From contig NZ_JANIHG010000005.1 in the NCBI RefSeq assembly GCF_024518575.1, forward strand, positions 16,127 through 80,126: a DNA stretch of 64,000 nt, in the 5' to 3' direction. Source of the DNA: Methanothrix sp. (GTDB lineage: Archaea > Halobacteriota > Methanosarcinia > Methanotrichales > Methanotrichaceae). The translations under genes were made by a program, and so were the position numbers. The notes below the pieces were generated by a model, which was not told where the DNA came from, did no database searches, and worked only from the letters and a program-made list of their open reading frames with translations. Shown here piece after piece: positions 19,387-27,836 of this stretch (within the stretch, counting starts at the first letter, position 1; the number at the start of each line of letters is the position of its first letter).

Positions 19387-19689
19387 TCACGCCTTTGATC
19401 TCGCCCAGGACTCGATGTTATCGATGAGGTTGAACTCCACGACCTTCTTCGCGTCAAGCAGCATCTTTGCTATCTCCTTGAGCGAGAATCGCCTTTCTCT
19501 TCCGTCCCTGTCCCTGACGCCGATCTCCTCGCCCGGAGACTGCGCGTCTATCTGAATGAGCATCTCGCCGAGACGGGAGCACGCATTCTTCAGATAGCGC
19601 ACGGTGTAATCCATCAGTGGCTCTCTATCTGATAGGTTCTTGTTGACCTCTTTTATTGACCAGCACATCGTGAGTACATCTGAGTACAT
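19387..19689 (-). CDS. Uncharacterised protein, 100 residues
   Basis: A charged helical protein without signal, membrane helix or known motif (MDYTVRYLKNACSRLGEMLI ... EIAKMLLDAKKVVEFNLIDN). Three in-frame ATGs lie close together (19689, 19677 and 19668), so the start is uncertain; GGTGGTGCTGAG just upstream may act as ribosome site for the first. It lies downstream of tRNA-Trp on the same strand, 55 bases away. I do not recognise it; the coding character supports a real gene. Confidence 0.5.
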   Translation of the reverse strand: MYSDVLTMCWSIKEVNKNLSDREPLMDYTVRYLKNACSRLGEMLIQIDAQSPGEEIGVRDRDGRERRFSLKEIAKMLLDAKKVVEFNLIDNIESWARSKA

Positions 19690-19744
19690 CTCAGCACCAC
19701 CCAGAGAACGTGGAGCATTCTATTTAACGGTGCCGTCAGAAAGG

Positions 19745-19926
19745 TGGGGCTGGTGCGATTCGAACGCACGATCGACGGGTCTCTCCGATTCTGAGAAGAC
19801 ATGATCATCTCAGTGCTCCAACGGATCATCAACACCATCCCCGTCGGGATGGCTCAGCAGACCCGTTGCTCATCATCCAATCATACCGCTGGAGCCCGTC
19901 GCCCTACCTGGCTAGGCCACAGCCCC
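19745..19926 (-). tRNA. tRNA-Trp (CCA) with 108-nt intron
   Basis: Exon 1 (19889-19926) and exon 2 (19745-19780) assemble into a 74-nt tRNA: acceptor GGGGCTG/CAGCCCC, anticodon stem ACGGG/CCCGT, loop CTCCAGA with anticodon CCA, T-loop TTCGAAT, discriminator A. The intron begins after position 37, the canonical archaeal site cut by the bulge-helix-bulge endonuclease. The 3' CCA is not encoded. The gene is four bases downstream of tRNA-Lys and shares its promoter. Confidence 0.93.
19781..19888 (-). ncRNA. Box C/D guide RNA within the tRNA-Trp intron
   Basis: Within the intron, in RNA order: box C ATGATGA (19870-19876), D' CTGA (19854-19857), C' TTGATGA (19826-19832), D CTGA (19810-19813). Using the rule of five bases upstream of the box, the D guide (CGTTGGAGC) pairs with GCUCCAGCG of the precursor and targets C34, the wobble base. 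The D' guide (AACGGGTCTG) pairs with CAGACCCG across the exon junction and targets C39. This is the arrangement known from haloarchaeal and other euryarchaeal pre-tRNA-Trp, where the intron directs 2'-O-methylation of its own tRNA. Confidence 0.88.
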
Positions 19927-19930
19927 TTAG

Positions 19931-20004
19931 CGGGCCGAGAGGGATTTGAACCCCCGACCTAAAGGTTAAGAGCCTTTCGCTCTACCTGACTAAGCTACCG
20001 GCCC
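19931..20004 (-). tRNA. tRNA-Lys (CTT)
   Basis: 74 nt. Acceptor GGGCCGG/TCGGCCC, anticodon stem AAAGG/CCTTT with loop CTCTTAA giving anticodon CTT, T-stem GGGGG/CCCTC with loop TTCAAAT, discriminator G. There is no intron and CCA is not encoded. It is the first gene of a two-tRNA transcript with tRNA-Trp. Confidence 0.95.
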
Positions 20005-20023
20005 GCGTCGGTAATATGACAAA

Positions 20024-20036
20024 GCTATTTATAAGC
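20024..20036 (-). promoter_or_regulatory. TATA box of the tRNA-Lys/tRNA-Trp transcript
   Basis: On the minus strand GCTTATAAATAGC is centred about 26 bases upstream of the first base of tRNA-Lys, exactly where an archaeal TATA box should be. Confidence 0.75.
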
Positions 20037-20041
20037 GTTTC

Positions 20042-20383
20042 GATCTCGCCATCGAGCGTGGGCGATCACATCCCGTCAGGCTTTGAGGATCTCGATCTTC
20101 GGAGATCCCACTGCCAACAGATTTTGGGGTCGTGCTCTTGGGTCCTGCTCGATGAATTGTCTTTCAGGATCGCCGTCAAATGGCATAATTCCCCATGGTT
20201 TCTGCGGGGTCCACATGCTGCTGATTTCTTTGGCAAGCCTCTGCAGTCGCATGCGGGGTTTTCAGTGATACGAGCACACGAAGTAGCTCTCTGATGCTGC
20301 CGATTTACCCTTCGGCCATTCGAGCCCATGAACCATCAGAACTCAGCTGACCACAAGATCTATGTCCACGCCCAAGATAACTC
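20042..20383. other. Gene-free stretch upstream of the Lhr-type helicase
   Basis: About 340 bases. Both strands have open frames of 60-90 codons, but none has family resemblance, a ribosome site or convincing codon use. I see no tRNA, repeat or transposon end. It may hold promoter elements for the helicase, but no clear TATA box is at the expected distance. Confidence 0.4.
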
Positions 20384-23002
20384 ATGAGGATGGATCACTC
20401 AGACGATGAGATACTCTCTCTGTTCGATGATACGGTTAGGGAATGGTGGATCAGAAGCTTTGGCGGCCGGGAGAGGATGTTCACACCGCCCCAGAGGCTC
20501 GCAGTGCCCCTGATCCACGCGGGAAAGAGCGTGCTGATAAGCTCACCAACTGGTTCGGGCAAGACGCTCTCTGCATTCATCTCCATAATAAACAGCCTCT
20601 TCATACTCTCCAGAACGGACGGACTCGAGAACAGCGTTTACTGCCTGTACATATCGCCGCTGAGATCGCTGGCCAACGATATACACAGAAACCTGGAGCG
20701 CCCGCTGGCTGAGATACAGGAGATCGCTGCAGAGCGGGGAATAGATGCGGTGGAGATCAGGCACTCAATCAGGCATGGTGACGTATCATCATCGGAGAGG
20801 GCGAAGATGCTCAGAAAGGCCCCGCACATACTTAACACGACGCCTGAGAGCCTGGCGTTGCTGCTCAACTCACCGCGCTTCAGGGAGAAGCTAAGGACCG
20901 TCAGGTGGGTCATCGTCGATGAGATACACTCGCTCGCGGGCTCCAAGAGGGGCGTTCACCTCTCGCTCAGCCTGGAGCGTCTGGAGGAGCTCAAAAGAGA
21001 GACAGGCGGGGAGAGCTTTGTGAGGATCGGCTGCTCCGCGACCATCGAGCCCCTAAAGGAGGTCGCTGCGTTCCTCGGTGGTGTGGGCAGAGAGGTTGAG
21101 ATCATCGACACCAGATTCTCCAGAAGGTTCGATCTCAGGCTGATATGCCCAGTGCCCGATCTCATCTCCACGACCCCTGGAGAGCTCAGCCGTGCGCTCT
21201 ACGAGGCGCTGGATGAGCTGATACAGACACACAAAAACACGCTCATATTCACGAACACAAGGAACGGGGCCGAGCGGATACTCTACAACCTCAGGGCGAG
21301 GTATCCGGATCGATACAACGAGAGCAACTCAGGATGCCATCACGGCTCAATGGGGAAGACGAGCAGGCTGGATGTCGAGGAGAGGCTGAAATCAGGGGAT
21401 CTGAAGGTTGTGACCTCTTCCACCTCACTGGAGCTAGGGATAGACATGCCACATCTCGATCTAGTTCTCCAGATAGGATCGCCGAAGTCGGTGGCAGCCC
21501 TGCTCCAGAGAATAGGAAGGGCGGGCCACAGCCTGGATCAGGTTGTCAAAGGAAGGGTCGTTGTTCTCGACAGGGACGAGCTCATAGAATGCGCGGTGAT
21601 GCTCGGATGCGCAAGAGAGGGATTCGTCGACAGGATACACATCCCCAGAAACTGTCTTGATGTTCTATGCCAGCACATCCTCGGAATGGCCCTGGAGCGA
21701 CAGTGGCGGATCGATGATGCGCTCAGGATCATACGAAGATCGTACTGTTACAAAGACCTCAGCGATGACGATATGAGGTCTGTAATGACATACCTCTCCG
21801 GCTCCTATGCCGATCTTGAGGAGAGAAACATCTACGCGAAGATCTGGTACGACCCTGAGAGAGGAGAGTTCGGTAAACGCGGCAGGAACTCCAGGATGAT
21901 ATACATGCTCAACCTGGGGACGATACCGGATGAGTTCTCCTGCGATGTCGTCACAAGGGATGGAAGATGGGTCGGGAACCTGGATGAGAAATACCTGGAG
22001 CGTCTCTCAAAGGGAGATGTCTTCGTCCTTGGCGGCAGATCGTATGCGTTCAGATACAGGCGCGGCGGAAAGATCTACGTCGATCCCACCGGAGAGCGCC
22101 CGACGATACCGAGCTGGTTCTCTGAGAAGCTCCCGCTCTCATTCGATCTCGGCCTTAGGGTGCTCCGGTTCAGGGCGCACATGCTCGATCTCATATTGAG
22201 AGCTGATGAGGAAATGGTCGTTCAGCACCTCCTCGAGACGCTCCCGATAGACGAGAACAGCGCCAGGAGCATCTACCAGATATTCGAGCAGCAGATCAGG
22301 TACCTCGGAGAGGACTCGGTCTCGACCGACAGGCGCATTGTGGTGGAGGAGACTAGGGATGTGAAGGGGAGAATGGTGTACTACTTCATGACCAACTACG
22401 GGCTGAGGTTCAATGACGGGTTCAGCAGGATGGTCGCTTACCTCATTTCAAAGGATGGCAGGAGCAATGTTCTGGTATCGATCGCGGACACAGGCTTCAT
22501 GCTCTCAATCCCTGAGGGATCAAGAGCTGATCCTGTTACAGCTCTCAGATCCATCAAACCAGAGATGTGCGAGGATCTGATCAGAAGAGCGGTCGAGAAC
22601 ACGAACCTCCTGAAGAGGGTGTTCAGGATAAACGCCACCAGGTTCTTCATGATCCTGAGGAACTACATGGGACACAGGAAGAGCGCGAGAAGGCAGCAGG
22701 TATCCGCAGATATGCTCATAGGTCTCGCAAAGCGGCTCGAGGACTTCGCTGTCCTGAAGGAGAGCTACCGCGAGATCGTGGAGGACAAGTTCGAGCTTGA
22801 CAACATAAAGAGCGTTGTGGGAGCAATAAACAGCGGGGATATAGAGATCGTGAGAAAGAGGAGCCCATCGCCAGGCCCGATGGCATTCGGAATTGCATCC
22901 ATCGGAGCTCCTGATGTCGTTCTGGCGCAGGACAGGCTTGCGCTCCTGAAGGAGTTCCAGAGAAGGGTAATGGAGAGGATCGCGGGAGAGAGCGCAGCGT
23001 GA
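20384..23002 (+). CDS. Lhr-family superfamily 2 helicase
   Basis: 872 residues. RecA-like domain 1 has the Q-like TPPQRLAVPLIHAGK, Walker A SSPTGSGKT (about 53-61), motif Ia YISPLRSLANDI and DEIH box VIVDEIHSLAG (near 180). Domain 2 has STSLELGIDMPHLD and motif VI LLQRIGRAGHS. The long helix- and strand-rich C-terminal half is the DUF1998-free Lhr core. Lhr proteins are ATP-dependent 3'-5' DNA helicases acting in repair or recombination. The stop codon overlaps the GTG start of a metallophosphoesterase by three bases; the pairing of Lhr with this phosphoesterase is common in prokaryotes and suggests a joint nucleic-acid processing role. The start may be the ATG at 20384 or that at 20390. Confidence 0.9.
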   Translation: MRMDHSDDEILSLFDDTVREWWIRSFGGRERMFTPPQRLAVPLIHAGKSVLISSPTGSGKTLSAFISIINSLFILSRTDGLENSVYCLYISPLRSLANDIHRNLERPLAEIQEIAAERGIDAVEIRHSIRHGDVSSSERAKMLRKAPHILNTTPESLALLLNSPRFREKLRTVRWVIVDEIHSLAGSKRGVHLSLSLERLEELKRETGGESFVRIGCSATIEPLKEVAAFLGGVGREVEIIDTRFSRRFDLRLICPVPDLISTTPGELSRALYEALDELIQTHKNTLIFTNTRNGAERILYNLRARYPDRYNESNSGCHHGSMGKTSRLDVEERLKSGDLKVVTSSTSLELGIDMPHLDLVLQIGSPKSVAALLQRIGRAGHSLDQVVKGRVVVLDRDELIECAVMLGCAREGFVDRIHIPRNCLDVLCQHILGMALERQWRIDDALRIIRRSYCYKDLSDDDMRSVMTYLSGSYADLEERNIYAKIWYDPERGEFGKRGRNSRMIYMLNLGTIPDEFSCDVVTRDGRWVGNLDEKYLERLSKGDVFVLGGRSYAFRYRRGGKIYVDPTGERPTIPSWFSEKLPLSFDLGLRVLRFRAHMLDLILRADEEMVVQHLLETLPIDENSARSIYQIFEQQIRYLGEDSVSTDRRIVVEETRDVKGRMVYYFMTNYGLRFNDGFSRMVAYLISKDGRSNVLVSIADTGFMLSIPEGSRADPVTALRSIKPEMCEDLIRRAVENTNLLKRVFRINATRFFMILRNYMGHRKSARRQQVSADMLIGLAKRLEDFAVLKESYREIVEDKFELDNIKSVVGAINSGDIEIVRKRSPSPGPMAFGIASIGAPDVVLAQDRLALLKEFQRRVMERIAGESAA

Positions 23003-23706
23003 GCATCGAGGATCTGCGGGAGCATCTTATTAAAAGATTCGATTTCCTTCTGGGAGCTCTTTACATCAGAGAGATCGAGACATGTGTGCTCTCTGATATC
23101 CACATAGGTCTGGAGGAGGAGCTCTTCGCCCAGGGGCTACTCTTTCCGCTGAGAGAGAGGGATGAGCTCCTTAAGAGGATTGATATCATCCTCAAGCGAT
23201 TCAATCCAAGAAAGCTCGTTCTCGCCGGGGATGTGGTGCATTCATTCGGACGTGCGGATCAGAGGATACGCAGGAAGGTTGAGGCGATCTTAAAAACAAT
23301 CAGGTCGAGGTGTGATATGATCATCGTCTCAGGCACACACGACGGTATGCTGCCCTACATGGGATTCACAGCTCAGAGCAGATACGATGAGGGCGAATAC
23401 ACGATACATCACGGGGACGAGGACCTGAGGGAGCACGGCCACCTGATAATTGGCCACGAGCATCCGGTGCTGGATGTCGATATGATGCGCATACCATGCT
23501 ACCTTTTCGGCAGGGGTCTAATGGACGGAATGGACATCATCGTCCTGCCAGCCTTCAACCCGTTCTGCCAGGGCGTGGCAGTGAACCACCTGGAGAGCTC
23601 AGATCTGCTGTCGCCTCTGCTGAGAAGACTGGACATCGGAAAACTCCATCCCGTGGTCGAGATGGAAGGCGAGGTGATGGTCTTCCCCGAGATCAGGAGC
23701 ATTTAG
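22999..23706 (+). CDS. Lhr-associated metallophosphoesterase
   Basis: 235 residues with the calcineurin-like motifs in order: LSDIHIGLE (D-x-H), AGDVVHSFG (G-D), SGTHDGML (variant of GNHD), and GHEHPV. These bind two metal ions for phosphoester hydrolysis. Translation starts at GTG within the helicase stop (GTGA), a sign of translational coupling. The family is often encoded next to Lhr helicases and ligases in bacteria and archaea and is presumed to process DNA or RNA ends. The Asn to Thr change in the GNHD motif is notable; the substrate is unknown. Confidence 0.85.
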   Translation: MSIEDLREHLIKRFDFLLGALYIREIETCVLSDIHIGLEEELFAQGLLFPLRERDELLKRIDIILKRFNPRKLVLAGDVVHSFGRADQRIRRKVEAILKTIRSRCDMIIVSGTHDGMLPYMGFTAQSRYDEGEYTIHHGDEDLREHGHLIIGHEHPVLDVDMMRIPCYLFGRGLMDGMDIIVLPAFNPFCQGVAVNHLESSDLLSPLLRRLDIGKLHPVVEMEGEVMVFPEIRSI

Positions 23707-23934
23707 GAAGTCGCTTTTATCCGTTTAACTGCCTGAATCATCTTGGCTCAGTGGTGTTTTTTCGATGGATGAGTGCGATCTGACTCACTTGCATGGTCGC
23801 AAGTTGAAAAATAGAGAAGAGCGTTAGCTAACCAACAGTTTCGAACTCCAGAACAGCGCTCTCGCCCCTGTTACTGTCGCGTCGGTGCCCATAGCCTGGC
23901 AATATGTTTGATCTATCAGCTGCACCGGATTGCA

Positions 23935-24012
23935 TCAGAGCAGACCTGATATGAACATGGCTGCGCATGCTATTATGAGAATACCTATCCAGTACATAAA
24001 GACATTTTTCAT
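23935..24012 (-). CDS. Small membrane peptide, 25 residues
   Basis: An ATG at 24012 preceded by TTGGAGGT, with a ten-base spacer. The product is essentially one transmembrane helix after MKNVFMYW (IGILIIACAAMFISGLL). A gene this short cannot be proven by eye, but the perfect Shine-Dalgarno site in otherwise non-coding DNA is telling. It lies 60 bases from MITE-like element B. The rest of the 780-base gap 23707-24488 has no other gene I can support. Confidence 0.4.
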   Translation of the reverse strand: MKNVFMYWIGILIIACAAMFISGLL

Positions 24013-24072
24013 TTTACCACAAACCTCCAATTGTTTATTGTATTTTTCTACAAAAAGGTATTTAGTCTTTTT

Positions 24073-24207
24073 GGAAAAAGTGCTGTGTTGAATAATGTTT
24101 GAGAATCCGATAGCATAGGCTGGATTCATACGAATTGCAATCCTAGTAAAAATCAATAGCTATCGACCTTAAAGCTCTTAATTATTCAACACAGCAGGAA
24201 AAAGTGC
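24073..24207. mobile_element. MITE-like element B with 11-bp flanking direct repeats
   Basis: TGCTGTGTTGAATAAT (24081-24096) and its perfect reverse complement ATTATTCAACACAGCA (24181-24196) enclose about 84 bases. GGAAAAAGTGC is found at 24073-24083 and again at 24197-24207, overlapping or abutting the ends, as for a target duplication of 9-11 bp. The core end sequence matches element A (TGTGTTGRATAA). No ORF for a transposase is inside. Confidence 0.6.
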
Positions 24208-24488
24208 TTTAATGTGGAGATCACATAGTTGCCAGTGAAATCGAGCTGGTATTCTAATTGCGTCTGGATTCGCATGAATTCGGTGAGGTCGCATGCTATT
24301 GATCTGGTGATGAGAGATCAGACGAAACGGAAGCGTGCTGGATTGCAATATGATCAAACAGATTCCGAGAACACTGATCTCCATTCTTTCCTGCAGCGAA
24401 ACCGAAGCGCTGTCTGAGGATGACATAGATCGGCGATCTGAGAACAAGCGAAAAGAGTTAAATCCGATCTCCTCAACCTTGGATCCGT

Positions 24489-24959
24489 ATGCCCGAGCCT
24501 CAGAAGACGCAGGATCTCGTCTCCGTGGAGGTCAGCGGCCTCAGCGCATCCCTGCTCATGACACACGGCTCAATAAACCTTTGGTTCGGAAGGAGCGCGA
24601 CTCCGTCGCTCGTATCCCGCGTCATAAGAACGATCGCAAGAATCGACTGCGCGGCAGAGCACGAGAGGGTGATAATCTGCGACTTCGATGAGATAGGCGA
24701 TTTTGAGGGCAGAGGGTATGTTCTGACATCATACGCGCGAAGCGGCGATATGTACAGAGCCATCTTCGTCGTTCCCTTCTCCAGGGAGGAGGCTCTTGAT
24801 TTGTTCATCAATTCGATCCTCGATGCCATCTCAAGAGGGGACGTCAGCGTGAGCCTGCGCTGGCGTGGCGGCCCTGTGCGCATGAGAGCTCTCTGCGAGG
24901 AGCTAAAAAGGCTGAACTACTTCACCAGATTCATATCAAACTACAGAACAGATGAGTGA
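24489..24959 (+). CDS. Uncharacterised protein, 156 residues
   Basis: Soluble alpha/beta protein; I do not recognise its family. It contains strands such as HERVIICDFDEIGDFEGRGY and RAIFVVPFSREEALDLFIN and a basic C-terminus. A TATA-like GTTAAATC (24457-24464) sits about 28 bases before the ATG, suggesting a leaderless message. Its end is five bases before the aminotransferase ATG, so the two are probably cotranscribed. Confidence 0.65.
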   Translation: MPEPQKTQDLVSVEVSGLSASLLMTHGSINLWFGRSATPSLVSRVIRTIARIDCAAEHERVIICDFDEIGDFEGRGYVLTSYARSGDMYRAIFVVPFSREEALDLFINSILDAISRGDVSVSLRWRGGPVRMRALCEELKRLNYFTRFISNYRTDE

Positions 24960-24964
24960 TAGGA

Positions 24965-26071
24965 ATGCGATTTGCGAAGCACATCATGGAGATTGAGAGC
25001 TCTGGTATACGGAAATGTTTTGATGGAGCCGGGCCTGGCGCGGTCAACCTGAGCATCGGTCAACCTGATTTCGACACGCCCAGACACATAAAAGAGGCGG
25101 CGATAAGGGCTATCGAGCAGGGGATGACCGGCTACACGCCAAACCTCGGAATACCGGAGCTGAGAGCTGCGATATGCGAGAAGCTCGGACGTGAGAATGG
25201 AATTACATGCTCTGCGGATCAGATAATGGTGACATCGGGCGCAAGCGAGGCCCTCTTCCTGGCCATCGCAGCCGTCACGTCGCCTGGGGATGAGGTGCTG
25301 ATCCCGGATCCGGGCTTCGTCTCGTACAGGCCGCTGGTCCAGACAGCGGGAGGGCGTCCGGTAGGTTTGCCTCTCGATCAGGAGCTGAAGCTTTCTGTCG
25401 ATACCGTCGCGGAGCACATCACTCCAAGGACGAGCGCGATCATAGTGAACTCGCCCGCGAACCCGACAGGCGCAGTCCAGTCGGAAAGCGAGATCAAGGG
25501 GCTGGCAGAGCTCGCCGAGGATAACGGCATCGCCCTCATCTCGGACGAGGTCTACGAGCACTTCATATACGAGGGGGAGCACGTCAGCCCCGGCAGTTAC
25601 AGTGAGAGCGTCATAACAGTTAACGCGGTCTCGAAGACCTACGCCATGACCGGATGGAGGCTCGGCTACCTGGCCGCACCTCCTGAAGCTATCGATGTTA
25701 TGCTTAAAATCCATCAGTACATCCAGGCATGTGCATCCTCCATCTCACAGGCCGCAGCGCTCGCAGCCATAACAGGGCCGCAGGACTGCGTGCGGGAGAT
25801 GAGGGCGACCTTCCAGCGGCGGAGGGACATGATGGTTCGCGGTCTCAGAGATCTCGGCGTTGATCTGGTGATCCCGAAGGGGGCGTTTTACATATTCCCC
25901 AGGGTCGGAGACGGCGATGAGTTCGCGGCCAGGCTGAGCTCAGCCGGCGTCATAACAGTGCCAGGATCTGCATTCGGGGCGAATGGACGACCGTACATAC
26001 GGATATCATATGCAGCATCCGACGAGAGCCTGAGGCTCGCCCTGGGGAGGATGAGGGCCATCACAGAGTGA
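24965..26071 (+). CDS. Class I/II pyridoxal-phosphate aminotransferase
   Basis: 368 residues, full length for the aspartate aminotransferase (AT-I) superfamily. Visible motifs are SIGQPDFDTP at the N-terminus, GYTPNLGIPELRAAI, IIVNSPANPTGAVQS, LISDEVYEHFIYEG, and the PLP-lysine segment SKTYAMTGWRLGY; the last conserved Arg is in RPYIRISYA. The preferred amino donor and acceptor cannot be read from the sequence; aspartate, aromatic or branched substrates are possible. Because this genome makes coenzyme M from cysteate, a cysteate-transaminating role is conceivable but unsupported by neighbourhood. The ATG at 24965 follows ATAGGA. Confidence 0.88.
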   Translation: MRFAKHIMEIESSGIRKCFDGAGPGAVNLSIGQPDFDTPRHIKEAAIRAIEQGMTGYTPNLGIPELRAAICEKLGRENGITCSADQIMVTSGASEALFLAIAAVTSPGDEVLIPDPGFVSYRPLVQTAGGRPVGLPLDQELKLSVDTVAEHITPRTSAIIVNSPANPTGAVQSESEIKGLAELAEDNGIALISDEVYEHFIYEGEHVSPGSYSESVITVNAVSKTYAMTGWRLGYLAAPPEAIDVMLKIHQYIQACASSISQAAALAAITGPQDCVREMRATFQRRRDMMVRGLRDLGVDLVIPKGAFYIFPRVGDGDEFAARLSSAGVITVPGSAFGANGRPYIRISYAASDESLRLALGRMRAITE

Positions 26072-26205
26072 GCCATGGGGCATCGGAACCTTCCGTATTC
26101 GGGCCAGAACAGCCACCAGCAGCTGCTCTCTGCTTGGAGCCCGCTGAGAGATTGTGCAAATGAAGCTTACATCCACATATTCAGGCGGCTTCAAGCACTG
26201 ATGCC

Positions 26206-26748
26206 TCAGTGCAGCAGCTTAACCCTTATCTTCCCGAAGTCCTCCTTTATCTCGACGGCGAACCCCATGCCCCTGAGGATCTCCTCGACCTCTGTCCTGA
26301 CGAACTTCTTGCTCAGATCCGATGAGAGTATAAGCGTGTACTCGCGCTCAGATATCCTGCTCAGCTTGAAGAGGTTGCATGCCTCCAGCCTTTTCAGAAT
26401 AACATCTGCGTTGTAGAGCCTGTGCCGGAACTGCTCCGCATGAGCCTTGCATACGTCCTTATGCTTCTCCCAGAACGCCTCTGCATCGGGATGCGTCTCG
26501 ATGAAGCTGAGAAAGAGGAGCCAGTGGTCTATGTCAAGAATCACGTGCTCCCCTGCGGAGAGCATCTCAGCGTGTGTGTACAGCTTTCTGTCCTCCACAG
26601 ATTCGAATATGCCCCTGTGGCGGCTGTAAAACTTCAGTGCCTCTCTCATCATCTCGCTCTGAGAGACGCCGAGCTCGTCCCTGAGCTTCCTGAAGAGCCT
26701 GGCGGTCTCTTCGTCCATGGATATCGTTATCCTCTCAGGTGCCTTCAT
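26206..26748 (-). CDS. Ribbon-helix-helix protein with C-terminal domain
   Basis: 180 residues. Residues 5-50 (RITISMDEETARLFRKL ... SQSEMMREALKFY) are a clear CopG/Arc-type ribbon-helix-helix DNA-binding fold. The remaining 130 residues form a helical and beta domain with a basic tail (FAVEIKEDFGKIRVKLLH), possibly ligand-binding. GGAGGG precedes the ATG. It follows the MoeB-like gene on the same strand after about 43 bases and may be cotranscribed or autoregulated. It is probably a transcription regulator; its targets are unknown. Confidence 0.75.
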   Translation of the reverse strand: MKAPERITISMDEETARLFRKLRDELGVSQSEMMREALKFYSRHRGIFESVEDRKLYTHAEMLSAGEHVILDIDHWLLFLSFIETHPDAEAFWEKHKDVCKAHAEQFRHRLYNADVILKRLEACNLFKLSRISEREYTLILSSDLSKKFVRTEVEEILRGMGFAVEIKEDFGKIRVKLLH

Positions 26749-26791
26749 GATCCCTCCGCGGGTCGTCGCGAAATTATGTCATCAGATATGC

Positions 26792-27508
26792 TCACAGACC
26801 ACAATCCGGGCAGCGCTCATTTCTCTCAATCGAGATCTCATCCATCTGGGCGCATCTCCCGTCCCAGATGAGGAGCCTGTTGGCGAGCGGCTCGCCGAGG
26901 CCTGTCAGCAATTTAATCGCTTCCATCGCCTGGATCGAGCCGATAATGCCGCACGTCGCGCCTACGACAGGAGGCGCATCCCGCGGCGGAGGTCTGGGAA
27001 AGACGCATCTCAGGCACGCGGTCCTTCCGGGAATGATGGTGGTAACCTGGCCGTCGAATCCGGATACAGCGCCATGGACCATAGGCAGACCATGCTCAAG
27101 CGCAGCCGAGTTCAGGATGTACCTGGCCTCGAAGCTGTCCATGGCATCGACTACGATATCAATACCATCCACCAGATCATCAATGCTGCTCTCTGATATG
27201 CAGAGATCAACACCCTCCACCTCGATCATGGGGTTCAGTGAGCGCAGCGCCTCCTCAGCTGATACAGCCTTGCGTACGCCTGGAACGCGGTGCAGTATCT
27301 GCCGGTTGAGGTTGCTGAGATCGACGGAATCCGAGTCCACGATTCTTATGTGCCCAACACCTGCTGCCGCTAAATAGCAGGAGGATGCAGATCCCAGGCC
27401 GCCGGCACCTGCTATCAGGACTCCAGATCCCTTCAGCCGCTCCTGCCCCTCGATTCCGAGAAGCGGGATCTGTCTTGCATACCTCCCTGCCTCTGCCTCT
27501 GTGAGCAC
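26792..27508 (-). CDS. E1-like adenylyltransferase (MoeB/ThiF/HesA family)
   Basis: 238 residues. The nucleotide-binding GAGGLGSASSCYLAAAGVG loop, the DSDSVDLSNLNRQ motif (with catalytic Arg) and the DAMDSFEARY segment are diagnostic of ThiF/MoeB enzymes. These adenylate the C-terminal Gly-Gly of a small sulfur carrier. Zinc-binding pairs CLRC and CPDC are present; the second lies at the very C-terminus. The GTG at 27508 has GGAGG six bases upstream; the nearby TTG at 27514 is too close to it. The MoaD-like partner is directly upstream with two bases between. The product may serve molybdopterin synthesis, tRNA thiolation or protein modification. Confidence 0.9.
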   Translation of the reverse strand: MLTEAEAGRYARQIPLLGIEGQERLKGSGVLIAGAGGLGSASSCYLAAAGVGHIRIVDSDSVDLSNLNRQILHRVPGVRKAVSAEEALRSLNPMIEVEGVDLCISESSIDDLVDGIDIVVDAMDSFEARYILNSAALEHGLPMVHGAVSGFDGQVTTIIPGRTACLRCVFPRPPPRDAPPVVGATCGIIGSIQAMEAIKLLTGLGEPLANRLLIWDGRCAQMDEISIERNERCPDCGL

Positions 27509-27510
27509 AG

Positions 27511-27762
27511 TCAACCTCCGATTATGGCTGGCACGATCGCGATCTCATCGCCATCCTTGAGAGCTGTGTTGATATCGGTCACGCTCCTGCCGTTCACCAG
27601 CACATAGACATCATCCCTTATTTTCAAACCATCGAGCAGCCGCTCATGCCCTGGCAGGGAGAGGAGGAGATCCCTGAGCAGAGAGCCCTCGCACATTTCC
27701 AGATGGAGCTCACTTCCGATAATTCTTCTCAGATTGCCAAACGATCGGAGCAGGATCTGCAT
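27511..27762 (-). CDS. MoaD/ThiS-type sulfur carrier protein
   Basis: 83 residues with a beta-grasp pattern (MQILLRSFGNLRRIIG ... DDVYVLVNGRSV ... DGDEIAIVPAIIGG). It ends in the essential Gly-Gly that is adenylated and thiocarboxylated. The ATG at 27762 follows GGAGG at a normal distance; the frame is open further up but without a ribosome site. It is immediately upstream of the E1-like gene, its probable activating enzyme. In archaea such proteins may supply sulfur for molybdopterin or act as ubiquitin-like SAMP modifiers; the sequence does not distinguish these. Confidence 0.88.
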   Translation of the reverse strand: MQILLRSFGNLRRIIGSELHLEMCEGSLLRDLLLSLPGHERLLDGLKIRDDVYVLVNGRSVTDINTALKDGDEIAIVPAIIGG

Positions 27763-27836
27763 TCGATTCCAACCTCCAGATCCAGGCGGTCTAAGACTGC
27801 GCTGGTCTGATGCGATTGATTCCGGCGCCCCTTGCA

